Assembly: GCF_947502995.1 (NCBI RefSeq)
Contig: NZ_CANNBW010000016.1
Coordinates: forward strand, 62,001-126,000
Reading direction: 5' to 3'
DNA: 64,000 nucleotides
Source: an uncultured Tenacibaculum sp.
Lineage (GTDB): Bacteria; Bacteroidota; Bacteroidia; Flavobacteriales; Flavobacteriaceae
In this document: in pieces, positions 44,147 through 54,800 of the stretch
How the letters are laid out: each line of letters starts with the position of its first letter
How positions within the stretch are numbered: position 1 is the first letter of the stretch
The notes under the pieces: generated by a model
The model's database searches: none
Told to the model about the DNA's origin: nothing
The model's input: only the letters and a program-made list of their open reading frames with translations
Position numbers and translations under genes: made by a program

Positions 44147-44445
44147 AATTTCCTGTTTTTTAAATAATTAATGTATGTTTCAAATGAGTAAGCTTCTCGC
44201 TCAAAGCTTAAATTTCGATAAGCAAGATAACTATTTTTATATTTTAAAAATTTAAAAAACCATTCAATTCCATAGAATATATAAAAAGGAATAATAAGCA
44301 TTTCTATTTGTTGTCGCAGATGAATTTTCTCGTGATTAATCGTGATTTTATCATTTTTAATTGAAGAGTTTTTAAGAAAAATAAACGGATATAAAGTAAT
44401 ACCAGTAAAACCTTTAGGAACGATATATTTAGAGATTATAATCAA
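44122..44445 (-). CDS. Small HEKIH-containing membrane-associated protein
   Basis: 107 residues from TTG 44445. It contains NHEKIHLRQQIEML, an HExxH zinc-binding motif, next to hydrophobic stretches (LIIPFYIFYGIEWFF). The protein is short for a metallopeptidase. It overlaps the M15 gene. Either a small Zn-dependent membrane peptidase remnant or a partner of the M15 protein; I cannot choose. No ATG is available. Confidence 0.55.
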   Translation of the reverse strand: MIIISKYIVPKGFTGITLYPFIFLKNSSIKNDKITINHEKIHLRQQIEMLIIPFYIFYGIEWFFKFLKYKNSYLAYRNLSFEREAYSFETYINYLKNRKFWAFLKHL

Positions 44446-44538
44446 TAACTACATTTAAATTTTTAAAAGCAAGATATAGAGAATATTTTATAGATTAGCA
44501 CCTTATTTAAACCAAAATATTATTAAATAGTTATTAAA

Positions 44539-45780
44539 ATGAATAAATTAAGTAGTTTCTTTATTGTTTTTGCTTTTTTATTGATAGGATGTTCTGAAAA
44601 AGAATCAATACAAGAAGAAGAAGTGATTTTGTCTACAGAAAAAGAACTTTTAAAATTTGAAATTCCTGGTTATACTGTTGTTGTAGATAATAATGAAATA
44701 TTAATTACAGTACCAGCAAGTCAATCAGAGTTTGAATTTAAACCAGATTATGAGCTTTCAGCAAAAGCTACAATAACTCCTCAACCTAATCTTGTAGATT
44801 ATAAAAATCCTGTAGAGTTTACAATAGAAGCTGAAGATGGATCAACAAAAAAATATATCAGTAAAATAGTTTATGCTAAAGGATTGAAAAGTGTTAAAAT
44901 TAAAATGAGTAGAGAAATTAATGGGTATACTCAAACAAAAGAATCTGAAGGAATAATTAATCTTGATGAAAAACAAATCACTTTTTTTCTTGAAAGGTCA
45001 TTTTTTGATCATACCTATACTACAAATTTTTTGGAATTAGATTTTGAAGGTACAGTAGTTTCTATACCTAGTGAAGTTGATAAAATTGATATTAATTTTG
45101 ATAATTTAATTTTAAGCGGTGAAGCAAATGATGAGTTTAAAATTTCTATAATAAATACTGAAAACCGTTTTTACACCTCACTTTATACCTATGGAAATAA
45201 TTTACAGGGAAAGTTTAATAAATTAGGTAATTGTAATTTAGATTTATACCCAGGTTTTAAAGAAGGAGATTATGTATCGTTTATGTTAGAAACAGATGAT
45301 CTTTCGAACATTACGTTAGATCCTAGTACAATGTTTGTTCCTGTAAATTCAACAGTAAATATTCCCGTAGATGTCCCTTTAAACTTAACAGAACCTAAAG
45401 TTATAAGTGTCACTTCAGAGTCAGGTGAAACCAATACAATAAAAATAGGTTTTACAAAAAGAAAAATATATTTCAATAATGAGTTTTTTTGTCAAACAGA
45501 CGGTTTAAGAGCAGATGATACAGGAAAGTCTTTATACTTTAGATCAGTAAGTCCGATACAAAAAATGTGGTTGAAAGATGTTGATTCTGATGAAATAGTA
45601 GAATGTGAAATAACCAACCCTGTATTTCCTAATAACAATGATAGTGTGCCAAGTGGTTTTTCTAGTATTGGATTAATTTTTGGAGATCAGTTAGTAAGTC
45701 GTGCTACATATCAACTAAATGTTCAGTTAGAAGACGGTTATGAAACAGCCGTTGATGTTTTCTTTTTACAAACGAAATAG
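44539..45780 (+). CDS. DUF5018-like surface lipoprotein
   Basis: 413 residues with lipobox LIGC (about residue 18). The mature protein begins with a beta-domain of the DUF5018 type (LLKFEIPGYTVVVDNNEILITVP..., FTIEAEDGSTKKYISKIVYAKG), then further beta-sandwich segments. Such domains appear in Bacteroidetes surface proteins. No catalytic motif is seen. A terminator follows its stop and lies inside the end of the convergent LysR gene. Confidence 0.75.
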   Translation: MNKLSSFFIVFAFLLIGCSEKESIQEEEVILSTEKELLKFEIPGYTVVVDNNEILITVPASQSEFEFKPDYELSAKATITPQPNLVDYKNPVEFTIEAEDGSTKKYISKIVYAKGLKSVKIKMSREINGYTQTKESEGIINLDEKQITFFLERSFFDHTYTTNFLELDFEGTVVSIPSEVDKIDINFDNLILSGEANDEFKISIINTENRFYTSLYTYGNNLQGKFNKLGNCNLDLYPGFKEGDYVSFMLETDDLSNITLDPSTMFVPVNSTVNIPVDVPLNLTEPKVISVTSESGETNTIKIGFTKRKIYFNNEFFCQTDGLRADDTGKSLYFRSVSPIQKMWLKDVDSDEIVECEITNPVFPNNNDSVPSGFSSIGLIFGDQLVSRATYQLNVQLEDGYETAVDVFFLQTK

Positions 45781-45801
45781 TAGTAATTGGAACTGAAAAA
45801 A

Positions 45802-46713
45802 CTAAGAAGACACTCTCAGAATTTGAGAGTGTTTTTTTATTTCCTCTATTAAATCCGCTAATAGAGGATTTCTATTAGAAGTATACCAAACTACAGATAA
45901 AGTGGTACGTTGTGTAATTTCGTTTAGTTCAATAAATTTAACATTTGAGTTATAACTATCTTGTAAAGATTTAGGAACAATAGATAAACCAAACCCGTTT
46001 TCAACTAATTTATAGATGGAAGCTGCATGAATTGTATTGTGCGACACGATTGGAGCAAAACCACTTTCGTCAAATATTTGTAAAACTTTTTCATAATAAG
46101 ATGGACTGTAAGATGGATCAAATAGAATAAAAGATTCATCTTTTAGTTGTGATAAATTTTTATAATTCGATTCATTTATAGGGTGTTCTTTTGGTAATAC
46201 TAAACAAAAGGGTTCTTTTAAAATTGGTGTAATCGCAATATCTCTCGGAACACGATCTAATCGTACAAAACCAATGTCTATTTCTTGAGAAAGCAAATGT
46301 TCAATTTGCTTCTGATTGTCCATTTCTTTAAAACCAAATTTCACATCAGAAAGTATTTCTTTAAATCGAATTAAAATATCAGGAATAATGCGTTGCATAG
46401 CAGAACCTACATAACCAAATCTCAATTCTCCTAATTTACCATCTTGTAAGAGTTTTGCATATTTTAAACTGTTATCAATGTTTGTTAAGTGTTGCGTAAA
46501 TTCTCGTTGTAAATAACTACCCGCTGAAGTTAGAGTAACTTTTCTATTATTACGAACAAATAATTGAATTCCTAAATTATCTTCCATTTGCTTGATTTGT
46601 CTACTTAACCCAGGTTGAGAAATAAACAAGCGTTCAGCAGCTTTTCTAAAGTGGAGATCTTCAGCAACTGCCAAAAAATATTTGATGTGTCGAAATTCTA
46701 ATTGATAACCCAT
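45802..46713 (-). CDS. LysR-type transcriptional regulator
   Basis: 303 residues, LysR family: winged helix-turn-helix at residues 8-65 (FLAVAEDLHFRKAAERLFISQPGLSRQIKQMEDN), then the periplasmic-binding-like effector domain (residues 90-300). It is divergent to hutH with a 77-base shared gap that contains the promoter and the palindrome TTGATTATCAA at 46744-46754. It probably controls histidine degradation by sensing histidine or urocanate, an inference from position. Confidence 0.9.
   Translation of the reverse strand: MGYQLEFRHIKYFLAVAEDLHFRKAAERLFISQPGLSRQIKQMEDNLGIQLFVRNNRKVTLTSAGSYLQREFTQHLTNIDNSLKYAKLLQDGKLGELRFGYVGSAMQRIIPDILIRFKEILSDVKFGFKEMDNQKQIEHLLSQEIDIGFVRLDRVPRDIAITPILKEPFCLVLPKEHPINESNYKNLSQLKDESFILFDPSYSPSYYEKVLQIFDESGFAPIVSHNTIHAASIYKLVENGFGLSIVPKSLQDSYNSNVKFIELNEITQRTTLSVVWYTSNRNPLLADLIEEIKKHSQILRVSS
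45810..45838 (+). terminator. Terminator after the DUF5018-like gene
   Basis: ACACTCTCA (45810-45818), loop GAATT, TGAGAGTGT (45824-45832) and a T-run make an intrinsic terminator for the plus gene. It lies in the last codons of the convergent LysR gene. Confidence 0.8.
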
Positions 46714-46743
46714 GGTTATTAATTGTTGATTTAAATGATGTTG

Positions 46744-46771
46744 TTGATTATCAAAAGTAAAAATAACTTTG
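46744..46771 (+). promoter_or_regulatory. hutH promoter with overlapping palindrome
   Basis: TTG at 46744-46746 and TAACTTTG at 46764-46771 with a 17-base spacer form a consensus promoter. The first element sits within the dyad TTGATTATCAA (46744-46754), a likely LysR-type binding site. hutH starts 20 bases on. Confidence 0.6.
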
Positions 46772-46790
46772 TAAATAGAAAACGATTAGG

Positions 46791-48281
46791 ATGTTTAAAT
46801 ACGGTATAGATAATTTAACAGTAGATACAGTAATTTCAATAGCAAAGGGCGAATTGAAAGCTGTAATTAATGATGAAGCTCAAGCTAAAGTACAATCTTG
46901 TAGAGCTAAGGTAGAAAAAATGGCAAATTCTGATGTAGCTGTTTATGGAATAAATACAGGATTCGGACCTTTGTGTGATGTGCAAATTACACCTGAAGAA
47001 ACAAGTAAACTTCAAGAGAATTTATTAATAACTCATGCAGTTGGAGTTGGTGAACCAATAGATGGATTCTTATCTAAAATCATGATGATTTGTAAAGTTC
47101 ATGCGTTGTGCCAAGGTTTTTCGGGTGTTCGACTAGAATTAATTGAAAGAATTATTTATTTTATTGAGAATGATTTGTTACCTGTAGTTCCAAAACAAGG
47201 TTCCGTAGGTGCTTCTGGAGATTTAGCACCACTTTCTCATTTGTTTTTACCTTTATTGGGTGAAGGAGAATTTTGGATTAATACTAAAATTAAATCGTCA
47301 AAAGAAGTTTTAAAAGCGCACAATTTAACTCCGCTACAGTTACAGGCTAAAGAAGGTCTAGGATTAATAAATGGAACACAATTTATTTTAGCACATGCCA
47401 TTTTAGGTTTAAAGAGAATGAAATATGTGTTAGATCTGGCTGATTTAGCTGGAGCAATGAGTTTAGAGGGTTTTCAAGGAAGCGCTTCGCCATTTAAAGA
47501 AGAGTTGCATAAGATTAGACCTTTTAAAGGAAATTTGAAAGTTGCAGAACGCATACGAATGTTTTTAAAAGATTCGCAAAATGTAGAGAATCATTTCGAG
47601 TGTGAACGTGTTCAAGATCCATATTCGATTCGTTGTATTCCTCAGGTACATGGAGCTTCTAGAAATGCATATCAGCATTTAAAAGAATTGGCAGAAATAG
47701 AAATGAATTCAGTAACAGATAATCCAATTGTTTTGAGTGAAACTGAAGCAATTTCTGGGGGTAATTTTCACGGACAACCATTAGCGATGGCTTTAGATTA
47801 TGCATCAATTGCAGCTTCTGAATTAGGGAATATTTCAGATCGACGCAGTTATTTATTGTTAGAAGGAAAGTATGGATTACCAAGATTATTAACTGAAGCA
47901 GGAGGTTTAAATTCTGGATTTATGATTCCACAATACACAACAGCTGCTTTAGTAACCGAAAATAAATCATTGTGTTTTCCTCCATCAGCAGATAGTGTTC
48001 CAACATCTTTAGGTCAAGAAGATCATGTGTCTATGGGAAGTATTTCAGGTAGGAAATTCAATCAGATTTTAGGAAACGTAGATAAAATTTTAGCTATTGA
48101 ATTAATGTATGCGGCACAAGCAATGGAATTTAGAAGACCAAATACATTTTCAGAAATAGTTGAAGAAAACTTTAAGCTAATTAGAGAGAAAGTAGCTAAA
48201 TTAGAAGAAGATCGTGTATTAAAGGATGATATTAATACATTGGTAAATATGGTTAAAGCACAACAATTTATAGTGAATTAA
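46791..48281 (+). CDS. hutH: Histidine ammonia-lyase
   Basis: 496 residues; removes ammonia from histidine to give urocanate. The Ala-Ser-Gly triad (141-143, in GSVGASGDLAPLSH) cyclises to the MIO prosthetic group. NTGFGP near the N-terminus, GLINGTQ, and NFHGQP complete the family motifs. It is the first gene of the histidine degradation pair, with its own regulator and promoter. hutI and hutG are not in this window. Confidence 0.95.
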   Translation: MFKYGIDNLTVDTVISIAKGELKAVINDEAQAKVQSCRAKVEKMANSDVAVYGINTGFGPLCDVQITPEETSKLQENLLITHAVGVGEPIDGFLSKIMMICKVHALCQGFSGVRLELIERIIYFIENDLLPVVPKQGSVGASGDLAPLSHLFLPLLGEGEFWINTKIKSSKEVLKAHNLTPLQLQAKEGLGLINGTQFILAHAILGLKRMKYVLDLADLAGAMSLEGFQGSASPFKEELHKIRPFKGNLKVAERIRMFLKDSQNVENHFECERVQDPYSIRCIPQVHGASRNAYQHLKELAEIEMNSVTDNPIVLSETEAISGGNFHGQPLAMALDYASIAASELGNISDRRSYLLLEGKYGLPRLLTEAGGLNSGFMIPQYTTAALVTENKSLCFPPSADSVPTSLGQEDHVSMGSISGRKFNQILGNVDKILAIELMYAAQAMEFRRPNTFSEIVEENFKLIREKVAKLEEDRVLKDDINTLVNMVKAQQFIVN

Positions 48282-48291
48282 AAATAGGAAG

Positions 48292-50316
48292 ATGACATTT
48301 AAAGAGCAAATAAAACAAGGTATTCCTTCTGTTTTACCTTCAAAAAAAGAATACGATTTAACTATAAATCACGCACCAAAACGTAAAGAAATTTTATCTG
48401 AAGAAGAGCAAAAATTAGCTTTACAAAATGCGTTACGTTATTTTAAAAAAGAGTATCATGCAGAATTACTTCCTGAATTCAAGGAAGAATTAGAAAAATA
48501 TGGTCGAATATACATGTATCGTTTTCGTCCAGATTATAAGATGTATGCTCGTCCTATTGAAGAATATCCAGGAGAATCTACTCAAGCGAAGTCAATTATG
48601 TTGATGATTCAGAATAATTTAGATTATGCTGTAGCTCAACATCCTCACGAATTAATTACTTATGGTGGAAATGGTGGAGTTTTTCAAAACTGGGCGCAGT
48701 ATCTGTTGACTATGCAGTATTTATCTGAAATGAATGATGAGCAAACATTAGTAATGTATTCTGGTCATCCTATGGGGTTATTTCCATCGAATAAAAATGC
48801 ACCAAGAGTTGTAGTAACTAATGGAATGATGATACCGAATTATTCGAAACCAGATGATTGGGAAAAGTTTAATGCTTTAGGAGTTACGCAATACGGACAA
48901 ATGACTGCTGGAAGTTATATGTATATTGGTCCACAAGGTATTGTTCACGGAACTACTATTACGGTTTTAAATGGATTTAGAAAATTAGGAAAATCACCAA
49001 AAGGAAGTTTATTTGTTACAGCTGGTTTAGGAGGAATGAGTGGTGCACAGCCTAAAGCTGGTAATATTGCAGGTTGTATCACAGTTTGTGCAGAGGTAAA
49101 TGAAAAAGCTGTTCATACGCGTCATTCTCAAGGTTGGGTAGATGAAGTTTTTTCTAACTTAGATAAACTTGTAGAAAGAGTTCAAAAAGCAAAAGATAAT
49201 AAAGAAGTAGTTTCTATCGCCTATTTAGGAAATGTTGTTGAGGTTTGGGAAAAATTCGATGAAGCAAATATCCATGTAGATTTAGGTTCTGATCAAACAT
49301 CGTTACATAACCCTTGGGCTGGAGGATATTATCCAACAGGATTAACTTTTGAAGAAGCAAACCAAATGATGGCAAATCAGCCTGAAGAATTCAAAGAGAA
49401 AGTACAAGAATCTTTAAGAAGACATGCAGAGGCTGTAAATAAACATACGGTTAAAGGAACGTATTTCTTTGATTACGGAAATGCATTCCTGTTAGAATCG
49501 AGTAGAGCAGGAGCATATGTTCATAAGAATAACCATAATGAGTTTTGTGCTGTAGATAATTGTAAAAAGGGAGGCGAAGCTTTCGCCTATCCGAGTTACG
49601 TACAAGATATTATGGGCCCAATGTGTTTTGATTATGGATTTGGACCGTTCCGTTGGGTGTGTAGTTCAGGGAAACCGGAAGATTTAAAGAAAACAGATGA
49701 AATCGCTTGTAAAGTATTACAAGAAATTATGGAAGATTCTCCTGTAGAAATTCAACAACAAATGGCTGATAATATCCAGTGGATTAAAGGAGCACAAGAA
49801 AATAAATTAGTAGTAGGTTCTCAAGCAAGAATTCTTTATGCAGATGCTGAAGGAAGAATTAAAATAGCTAAAGCTTTTAATAAGGCAATTAAGAAAGGAA
49901 AAATTGGACCAGTTGTTTTAGGGAGAGATCATCATGATGTATCTGGAACAGATTCTCCTTATAGAGAAACTTCTAATATTTACGACGGATCAAGATTTAC
50001 CGCAGATATGGCAATTCATAACGTAATTGGAGATAGTTTTAGAGGAGCTACTTGGGTTTCAATTCACAACGGTGGAGGAGTCGGATGGGGAGAAGTAATT
50101 AATGGTGGATTTGGCATGCTTCTTGATGGTAGTAAAGAAGCATCAAAACGTTTGAAGTCAATGCTTTTCTGGGATGTAAATAATGGAATAGCTAGACGTA
50201 GTTGGGCAAGAAATAAAGAGGCTATCTTTGCTATAGAGCGTGCTATGAAAGTAGAAGAAAACCTAAAAGTAACATTGCCTAATATCGTTGATGATGCGCT
50301 ATTTGATAATATTTAA
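48292..50316 (+). CDS. hutU: Urocanate hydratase (long form)
   Basis: 674 residues; hydrates urocanate. YSGHPMGLFPS, TYGGNGGVFQNWAQY, and the NAD-binding GLGGMSGAQPKAG are present, and the late GPFRWVCSSG motif carries the active-site Cys. It is longer than the roughly 555-residue form of E. coli or B. subtilis relatives, with extra segments in the N-terminal 80 residues and beyond, as known for some Bacteroidetes urocanases. It starts 10 bases after hutH, so the pair is one operon. Confidence 0.93.
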   Translation: MTFKEQIKQGIPSVLPSKKEYDLTINHAPKRKEILSEEEQKLALQNALRYFKKEYHAELLPEFKEELEKYGRIYMYRFRPDYKMYARPIEEYPGESTQAKSIMLMIQNNLDYAVAQHPHELITYGGNGGVFQNWAQYLLTMQYLSEMNDEQTLVMYSGHPMGLFPSNKNAPRVVVTNGMMIPNYSKPDDWEKFNALGVTQYGQMTAGSYMYIGPQGIVHGTTITVLNGFRKLGKSPKGSLFVTAGLGGMSGAQPKAGNIAGCITVCAEVNEKAVHTRHSQGWVDEVFSNLDKLVERVQKAKDNKEVVSIAYLGNVVEVWEKFDEANIHVDLGSDQTSLHNPWAGGYYPTGLTFEEANQMMANQPEEFKEKVQESLRRHAEAVNKHTVKGTYFFDYGNAFLLESSRAGAYVHKNNHNEFCAVDNCKKGGEAFAYPSYVQDIMGPMCFDYGFGPFRWVCSSGKPEDLKKTDEIACKVLQEIMEDSPVEIQQQMADNIQWIKGAQENKLVVGSQARILYADAEGRIKIAKAFNKAIKKGKIGPVVLGRDHHDVSGTDSPYRETSNIYDGSRFTADMAIHNVIGDSFRGATWVSIHNGGGVGWGEVINGGFGMLLDGSKEASKRLKSMLFWDVNNGIARRSWARNKEAIFAIERAMKVEENLKVTLPNIVDDALFDNI

Positions 50317-50328
50317 ACGTTTACTATT

Positions 50329-50874
50329 ATGAAGTTAACTAAACTCTTTTTACCACTACTTTTTTTAATTTTTACTTCATGCAATTCAATACGAGTTGTT
50401 TCAGATTACGATACAAAAGCAAATTTTGATGATAAGAAAACATTTGCTTTTTATAAACCAGGTATAGATAAAGCTGAGGTTTCAGATTTAGATAAGAAAA
50501 GAATAATGAGAGCTATCGAAGCAGAATTGATAGCTAAAGGAATGCAAAAATCATCTAATCCAGATGTTTTGATAAGCTTATTTACAAAATCTCGTGAGCG
50601 TGTAAATATTAATGACAATCTTAACTATGGATTTGGTTATGGTTGGGGCTGGAACCCATGGATGTGGGGAGGAGCTGGTCGATTAAATGTAAACCAATAT
50701 ACCGAAGGAACTTTATTCATTGATGTTATTGATGCTAAAGAAAAAGAATTGATTTGGCAAGGAATTGGTTCTGGTGCTTTATCATTAAGAAACGCAGAAA
50801 AAAGAGAAGAGCGAATCAAAAAATTTGTAAAAGATATTCTTGCTAAATATCCTCCGGGAAGCAAGAGAAAATAA
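50329..50874 (+). CDS. DUF4136 lipoprotein
   Basis: 181 residues with lipobox TSC at about residue 19. The DUF4136 fold begins SDYDTKANFDDKKTFAFYKPG, followed by RAIEAELIAKGMQKSSNPDVLISLF, and a Trp/Gly-rich loop (GYGWGWNPWMWGG). The role of DUF4136 is unknown. It is 12 bases after hutU, but its biological link to the hut genes is doubtful. Confidence 0.85.
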   Translation: MKLTKLFLPLLFLIFTSCNSIRVVSDYDTKANFDDKKTFAFYKPGIDKAEVSDLDKKRIMRAIEAELIAKGMQKSSNPDVLISLFTKSRERVNINDNLNYGFGYGWGWNPWMWGGAGRLNVNQYTEGTLFIDVIDAKEKELIWQGIGSGALSLRNAEKREERIKKFVKDILAKYPPGSKRK

Positions 50875-50897
50875 TGTTAAATAACTCTGAAGGGTGG

Positions 50898-50938
50898 AAC
50901 GTCAAATTAAGAATTTTCTTAGTTTGACGTTTTTTTTG
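50898..50938 (+). terminator. Terminator after the hut/DUF4136 operon
   Basis: AACGTCAAA (50898-50906) and TTTGACGTT (about 50923-50931) pair, with flanking A-T pairs extending inwards, then a run of T. It ends the hut operon before the ABC transporter genes. Confidence 0.75.
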
Positions 50939-50982
50939 TAACAAATTGTCTTGTAATTCTACTTATTATAAAATTTATCACA

Positions 50983-51876
50983 ATGAAACTAACCATAAAA
51001 AATTTAACTAAAACTTACAAAAATGGTGTAAAAGCCATTGATAACTTAAACTTAGAGATCGGAAAAGGTATGTTTGGATTGTTAGGTCCAAACGGTGCAG
51101 GAAAGTCATCTTTAATGAGAACTATTGCTACATTACAAAGTCCAGATAGTGGATCTATTACTTTTGACGGTATTAATATTTTAGAAGATAAAATAGCACT
51201 TCGTAAAGTATTAGGTTATTTACCACAATCATTTGGTGTATATCCTAAAATGTCTGCAGAAGAATTACTCGATTATTTTGCAACTTTAAAAGGTGTAGCT
51301 TCTAAATCAGATCGAGAAAAGTTAGTTAGAGAAGTTTTAGAAATTACCAATTTATACGAGGTTAGAAAAAAATATGTTGCAGGATATTCTGGAGGTATGA
51401 AGCAGCGTTTTGGTATTGCTCAATTATTATTGAATAATCCCAAATTAATTATTGTTGATGAACCAACTGCAGGTTTAGATCCAGCTGAGAGACGTCGTTT
51501 TCTAAATGTTTTAAGAGAAGTTGGAACAAATAGTACTGTGATTTTTTCTACTCATATTGTTGAGGATGTGAAAGAATTATGTAATGATATGGCTATTTTA
51601 AATGGTGGGAAAATATTAAATCATGCTACTCCTGAGCAAGCAACTAGTGCAATAGAAGGAAAAATTTGGACTAAAATAGTCGATCGAGATGATTTAGAAA
51701 CTTATGAAAAAAATTATAATGTGTTGTCGTCGAACTTCAATCAAGATAATACATTAAATATTCGAGTTTATGCGATAGAAAAACCATCAGAAGATTTTGA
51801 ACCAGCAAAAGCGCAGCTAGATGATGTGTATTTTATAGCGTTAAAAGAAGATGAACCTAAAGTTACTTTAGCTTAA
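50983..51876 (+). CDS. ABC transporter ATP-binding protein
   Basis: 297 residues, ABC-2 type ATPase: Walker A GPNGAGKS (35-42), Q-loop LPQSFG, signature YSGGMKQRFG, Walker B IIVDEPTAGLD and switch His in STHIVEDV. A C-terminal extension of about 80 residues follows the nucleotide-binding domain. It pairs with the following permease/peptidase fusion gene, 11 bases on. Confidence 0.93.
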   Translation: MKLTIKNLTKTYKNGVKAIDNLNLEIGKGMFGLLGPNGAGKSSLMRTIATLQSPDSGSITFDGINILEDKIALRKVLGYLPQSFGVYPKMSAEELLDYFATLKGVASKSDREKLVREVLEITNLYEVRKKYVAGYSGGMKQRFGIAQLLLNNPKLIIVDEPTAGLDPAERRRFLNVLREVGTNSTVIFSTHIVEDVKELCNDMAILNGGKILNHATPEQATSAIEGKIWTKIVDRDDLETYEKNYNVLSSNFNQDNTLNIRVYAIEKPSEDFEPAKAQLDDVYFIALKEDEPKVTLA

Positions 51877-51887
51877 TAATTAGAATT

Positions 51888-54800
51888 ATGTTTTATACGA
51901 TATTTAAGCATGAAGTAAAGTACTGGTTTAAGAAGCCAGCCTTTTATATTTATTTAGCGATACTTTTTATAGTGTCAATTTTATTTGCTGCTTCAAGTGC
52001 AGGTGTTTTTGATAACTTTACAGTTAGTACGGGGGGGCATGAAATTGTAAATTCTCCTAAAGGGCTTAATGACTTATTTAATGGAATGAGTCAGCTTATT
52101 TACTTTTTATTACCTTCTATAATCGGGGTAACTATTTTTAGAGATTATAAGAGTGAAATGCACTCGATTTTATATTCATATCCATTCACAAAAACTAATT
52201 ATTTATTTGCTAAGTTTTTAAGTGGTTTAACTATTGTTACTTTAATAGTTTTAGGAATAGGTTTGGCGTTATTCATTGGTTTTAGATTGCCAGGAACTAA
52301 TCCAGATATAGTTGGTGGTTTTAGTTTTGTAGCATACCTACATTCCTATTTTGTGTATGTTATACCTAATTTGTTGCTATTTGGTGCTATTGTTTTTGCT
52401 GTGGTAACATTTAGTAGAAATATTGCGGCAGGTTTTATCAGTGTATTGGTGGTTATGTTGATTCAAGGCTTGTTGGTAAGTATGGTTGCGCAACAAGAAA
52501 ACAGGTTGTTAACTGCATTACTAGACCCATATGGTTTTGGTGCTTTAGACTATTATACACGTTATTGGACTGTAGCTGAACAAAATGAATCACCATTACC
52601 ACTAGGAAGTATTATTATATACAACAGATTAATTTGGTTGGGAGTTTCTGCTTTAATTTTTGGATTTGTATTTAAAAAGTTCTCTTTCAATCAGAGTGGG
52701 ATTACTTTTAACTGGTTTAAAAAGGAAAAAGAAATTCGTGCAATAAAGAAAAATTTTGGAGGAATTACTAGAATTAATCTTCCTAAGGTAGCTTATGATT
52801 ATTCGTTACTACATAATTTAAAAAGTGTATGGAAATTATCTAAAATAGATTTTAAATATGTAGTTAAATCATTGCCTTTTATAGCAATTGCTTTTGTAGG
52901 TGTTATTATAACAGTACTAGCTTTTTCACAGTCAGGATTAGTTTTTGGAACAGAAACTTTACCTGTAACATGGAAAATGTTACAAACTGGTATGGGAGGA
53001 TTTAATCTTTCAATGATTATTATTACGTTTTTATATGCAGGTTTGTTAGTGCATAGAGGACGAATGGTAAATGCAAACCATATTGTCGATGTAACACCAA
53101 CGCCAAACTGGGTATTATGGTTATCGAAATTAACAGCGCTTTTAAAAGTGCAATTAGTTGTGTTGTTTTTGGTAATGCTATCAGGTCTTATTTATCAAAC
53201 CTATAATGGATTTTATAATTATGAATTCGGACATTACTTTTTCGAATTATTTGTATTACGATTTATAAACTTCGCAATATGGGCTGTTATGGCTATGTTT
53301 ATTCAAACATTATTTAGAAATCCTTATGTTGGATTAGTAGTCTTATTCGTAATTTTTATTGGAATTCCGCTTTTAGGTAGTGTTGGAATTGAACAATCTA
53401 TTTTTATGTTTAATAGAGGTGGAGGTTTTAATTATTCCGATATGAATGGTTACGGATCTTCATTAAGAGGTTATTTTACTTACAAAACATACTGGGCTCT
53501 TTTTTGTACCATTTTATTAGTCTTAGTAAGTTTATTTTGGGTTCGTGGAATTCCGCATTCATTTAAAGAACGTTTATCAATATTTAAACAACGATTTAGT
53601 TTAAAGAGTGGATTAGTTTTAGCCGTTTCTTTAGTAGCTTTTATAGGTTTAGGAGGAAGAATTTATTATGAAAATAATATAAAAAACGAACGTACTTCTA
53701 GTAAAGAAAGAGAAGAATTACGAGTAAAGTGGGAAAAGGATTACAAACAATATCAAGGAAAAGCTCAACCAAGAATTGTTGCTGTTGACGTAAATATGGA
53801 TTTATATCCTAGTTCTTATGATTTTAAATCTTCAGGAACGTATAAGATGATTAATAAAACAGATGAGGTAATTGATAGCCTGTTTTTAAATCATAATAAT
53901 TATCCAAGTACTTTTAAATTTAATCGAGATACAGATTTAGTTCATGAAGATACTATTCAGAATTTTGATATTTATAAGTTAAAAACTCCTCTACAACCAG
54001 GAGATAGTTTAGAGTTAAATTTTACTGTGAAAAATAAACCAAATACGTTCTGGAGAAAAAATTCACCAGTTCGTGAGAATGGTACATTTATGAATAGTGG
54101 TATTTTCCCATCATTTGGGTATTCGGATGGTGGAGAATTAAGAGATGATAAAACTCGTGAAAAGTACGGTTTACCAAAGAATGATTTAAAACCACATCCT
54201 TCAGATAGTACGGCACTTGGAGATACTTATATTTCAAAAGATAGTGATTGGATAGATTTTGAAGCAACTGTTTCTACTGCTGAAGATCAAATAGCAATTG
54301 CTCCTGGATATTTACAAAAAGAATGGGTGAAAGATGGTCGTCGTTATTTCCATTATAAAATGGATAGTAAAATTTTAAATTTCTATGCATTTAATTCTGC
54401 GCGTTATGAAGTGAAAAAAGACAAATGGAAAGATGTAAATCTTGAAATTTATTATCACAAAGGTCATGAGTATAATTTAGACCGTATGTTTGAAGGAATA
54501 AAAGCTTCTTTAGATTATAATTCAAAGAGTTTTAGTCCGTACCAACATAAACAGGTTAGAATTATAGAATTTCCAAAAACCGGAGGAACTTTTGCTCAAT
54601 CATTCCCAAACACAATTCCATTTTCTGAAGCAATTGGATTCATAGCAGATGTAAATGAAGAAGATGAAGGAGTGAATTATCCTTTCTCTGTAACAGTTCA
54701 TGAATTAGCACATCAATGGTGGGCACATCAAGTAATTGGAGCAGATGTATTAGGAGCAACAATGCTTTCTGAAAGTTTATCTGAGTATGTTTCATTAAAA

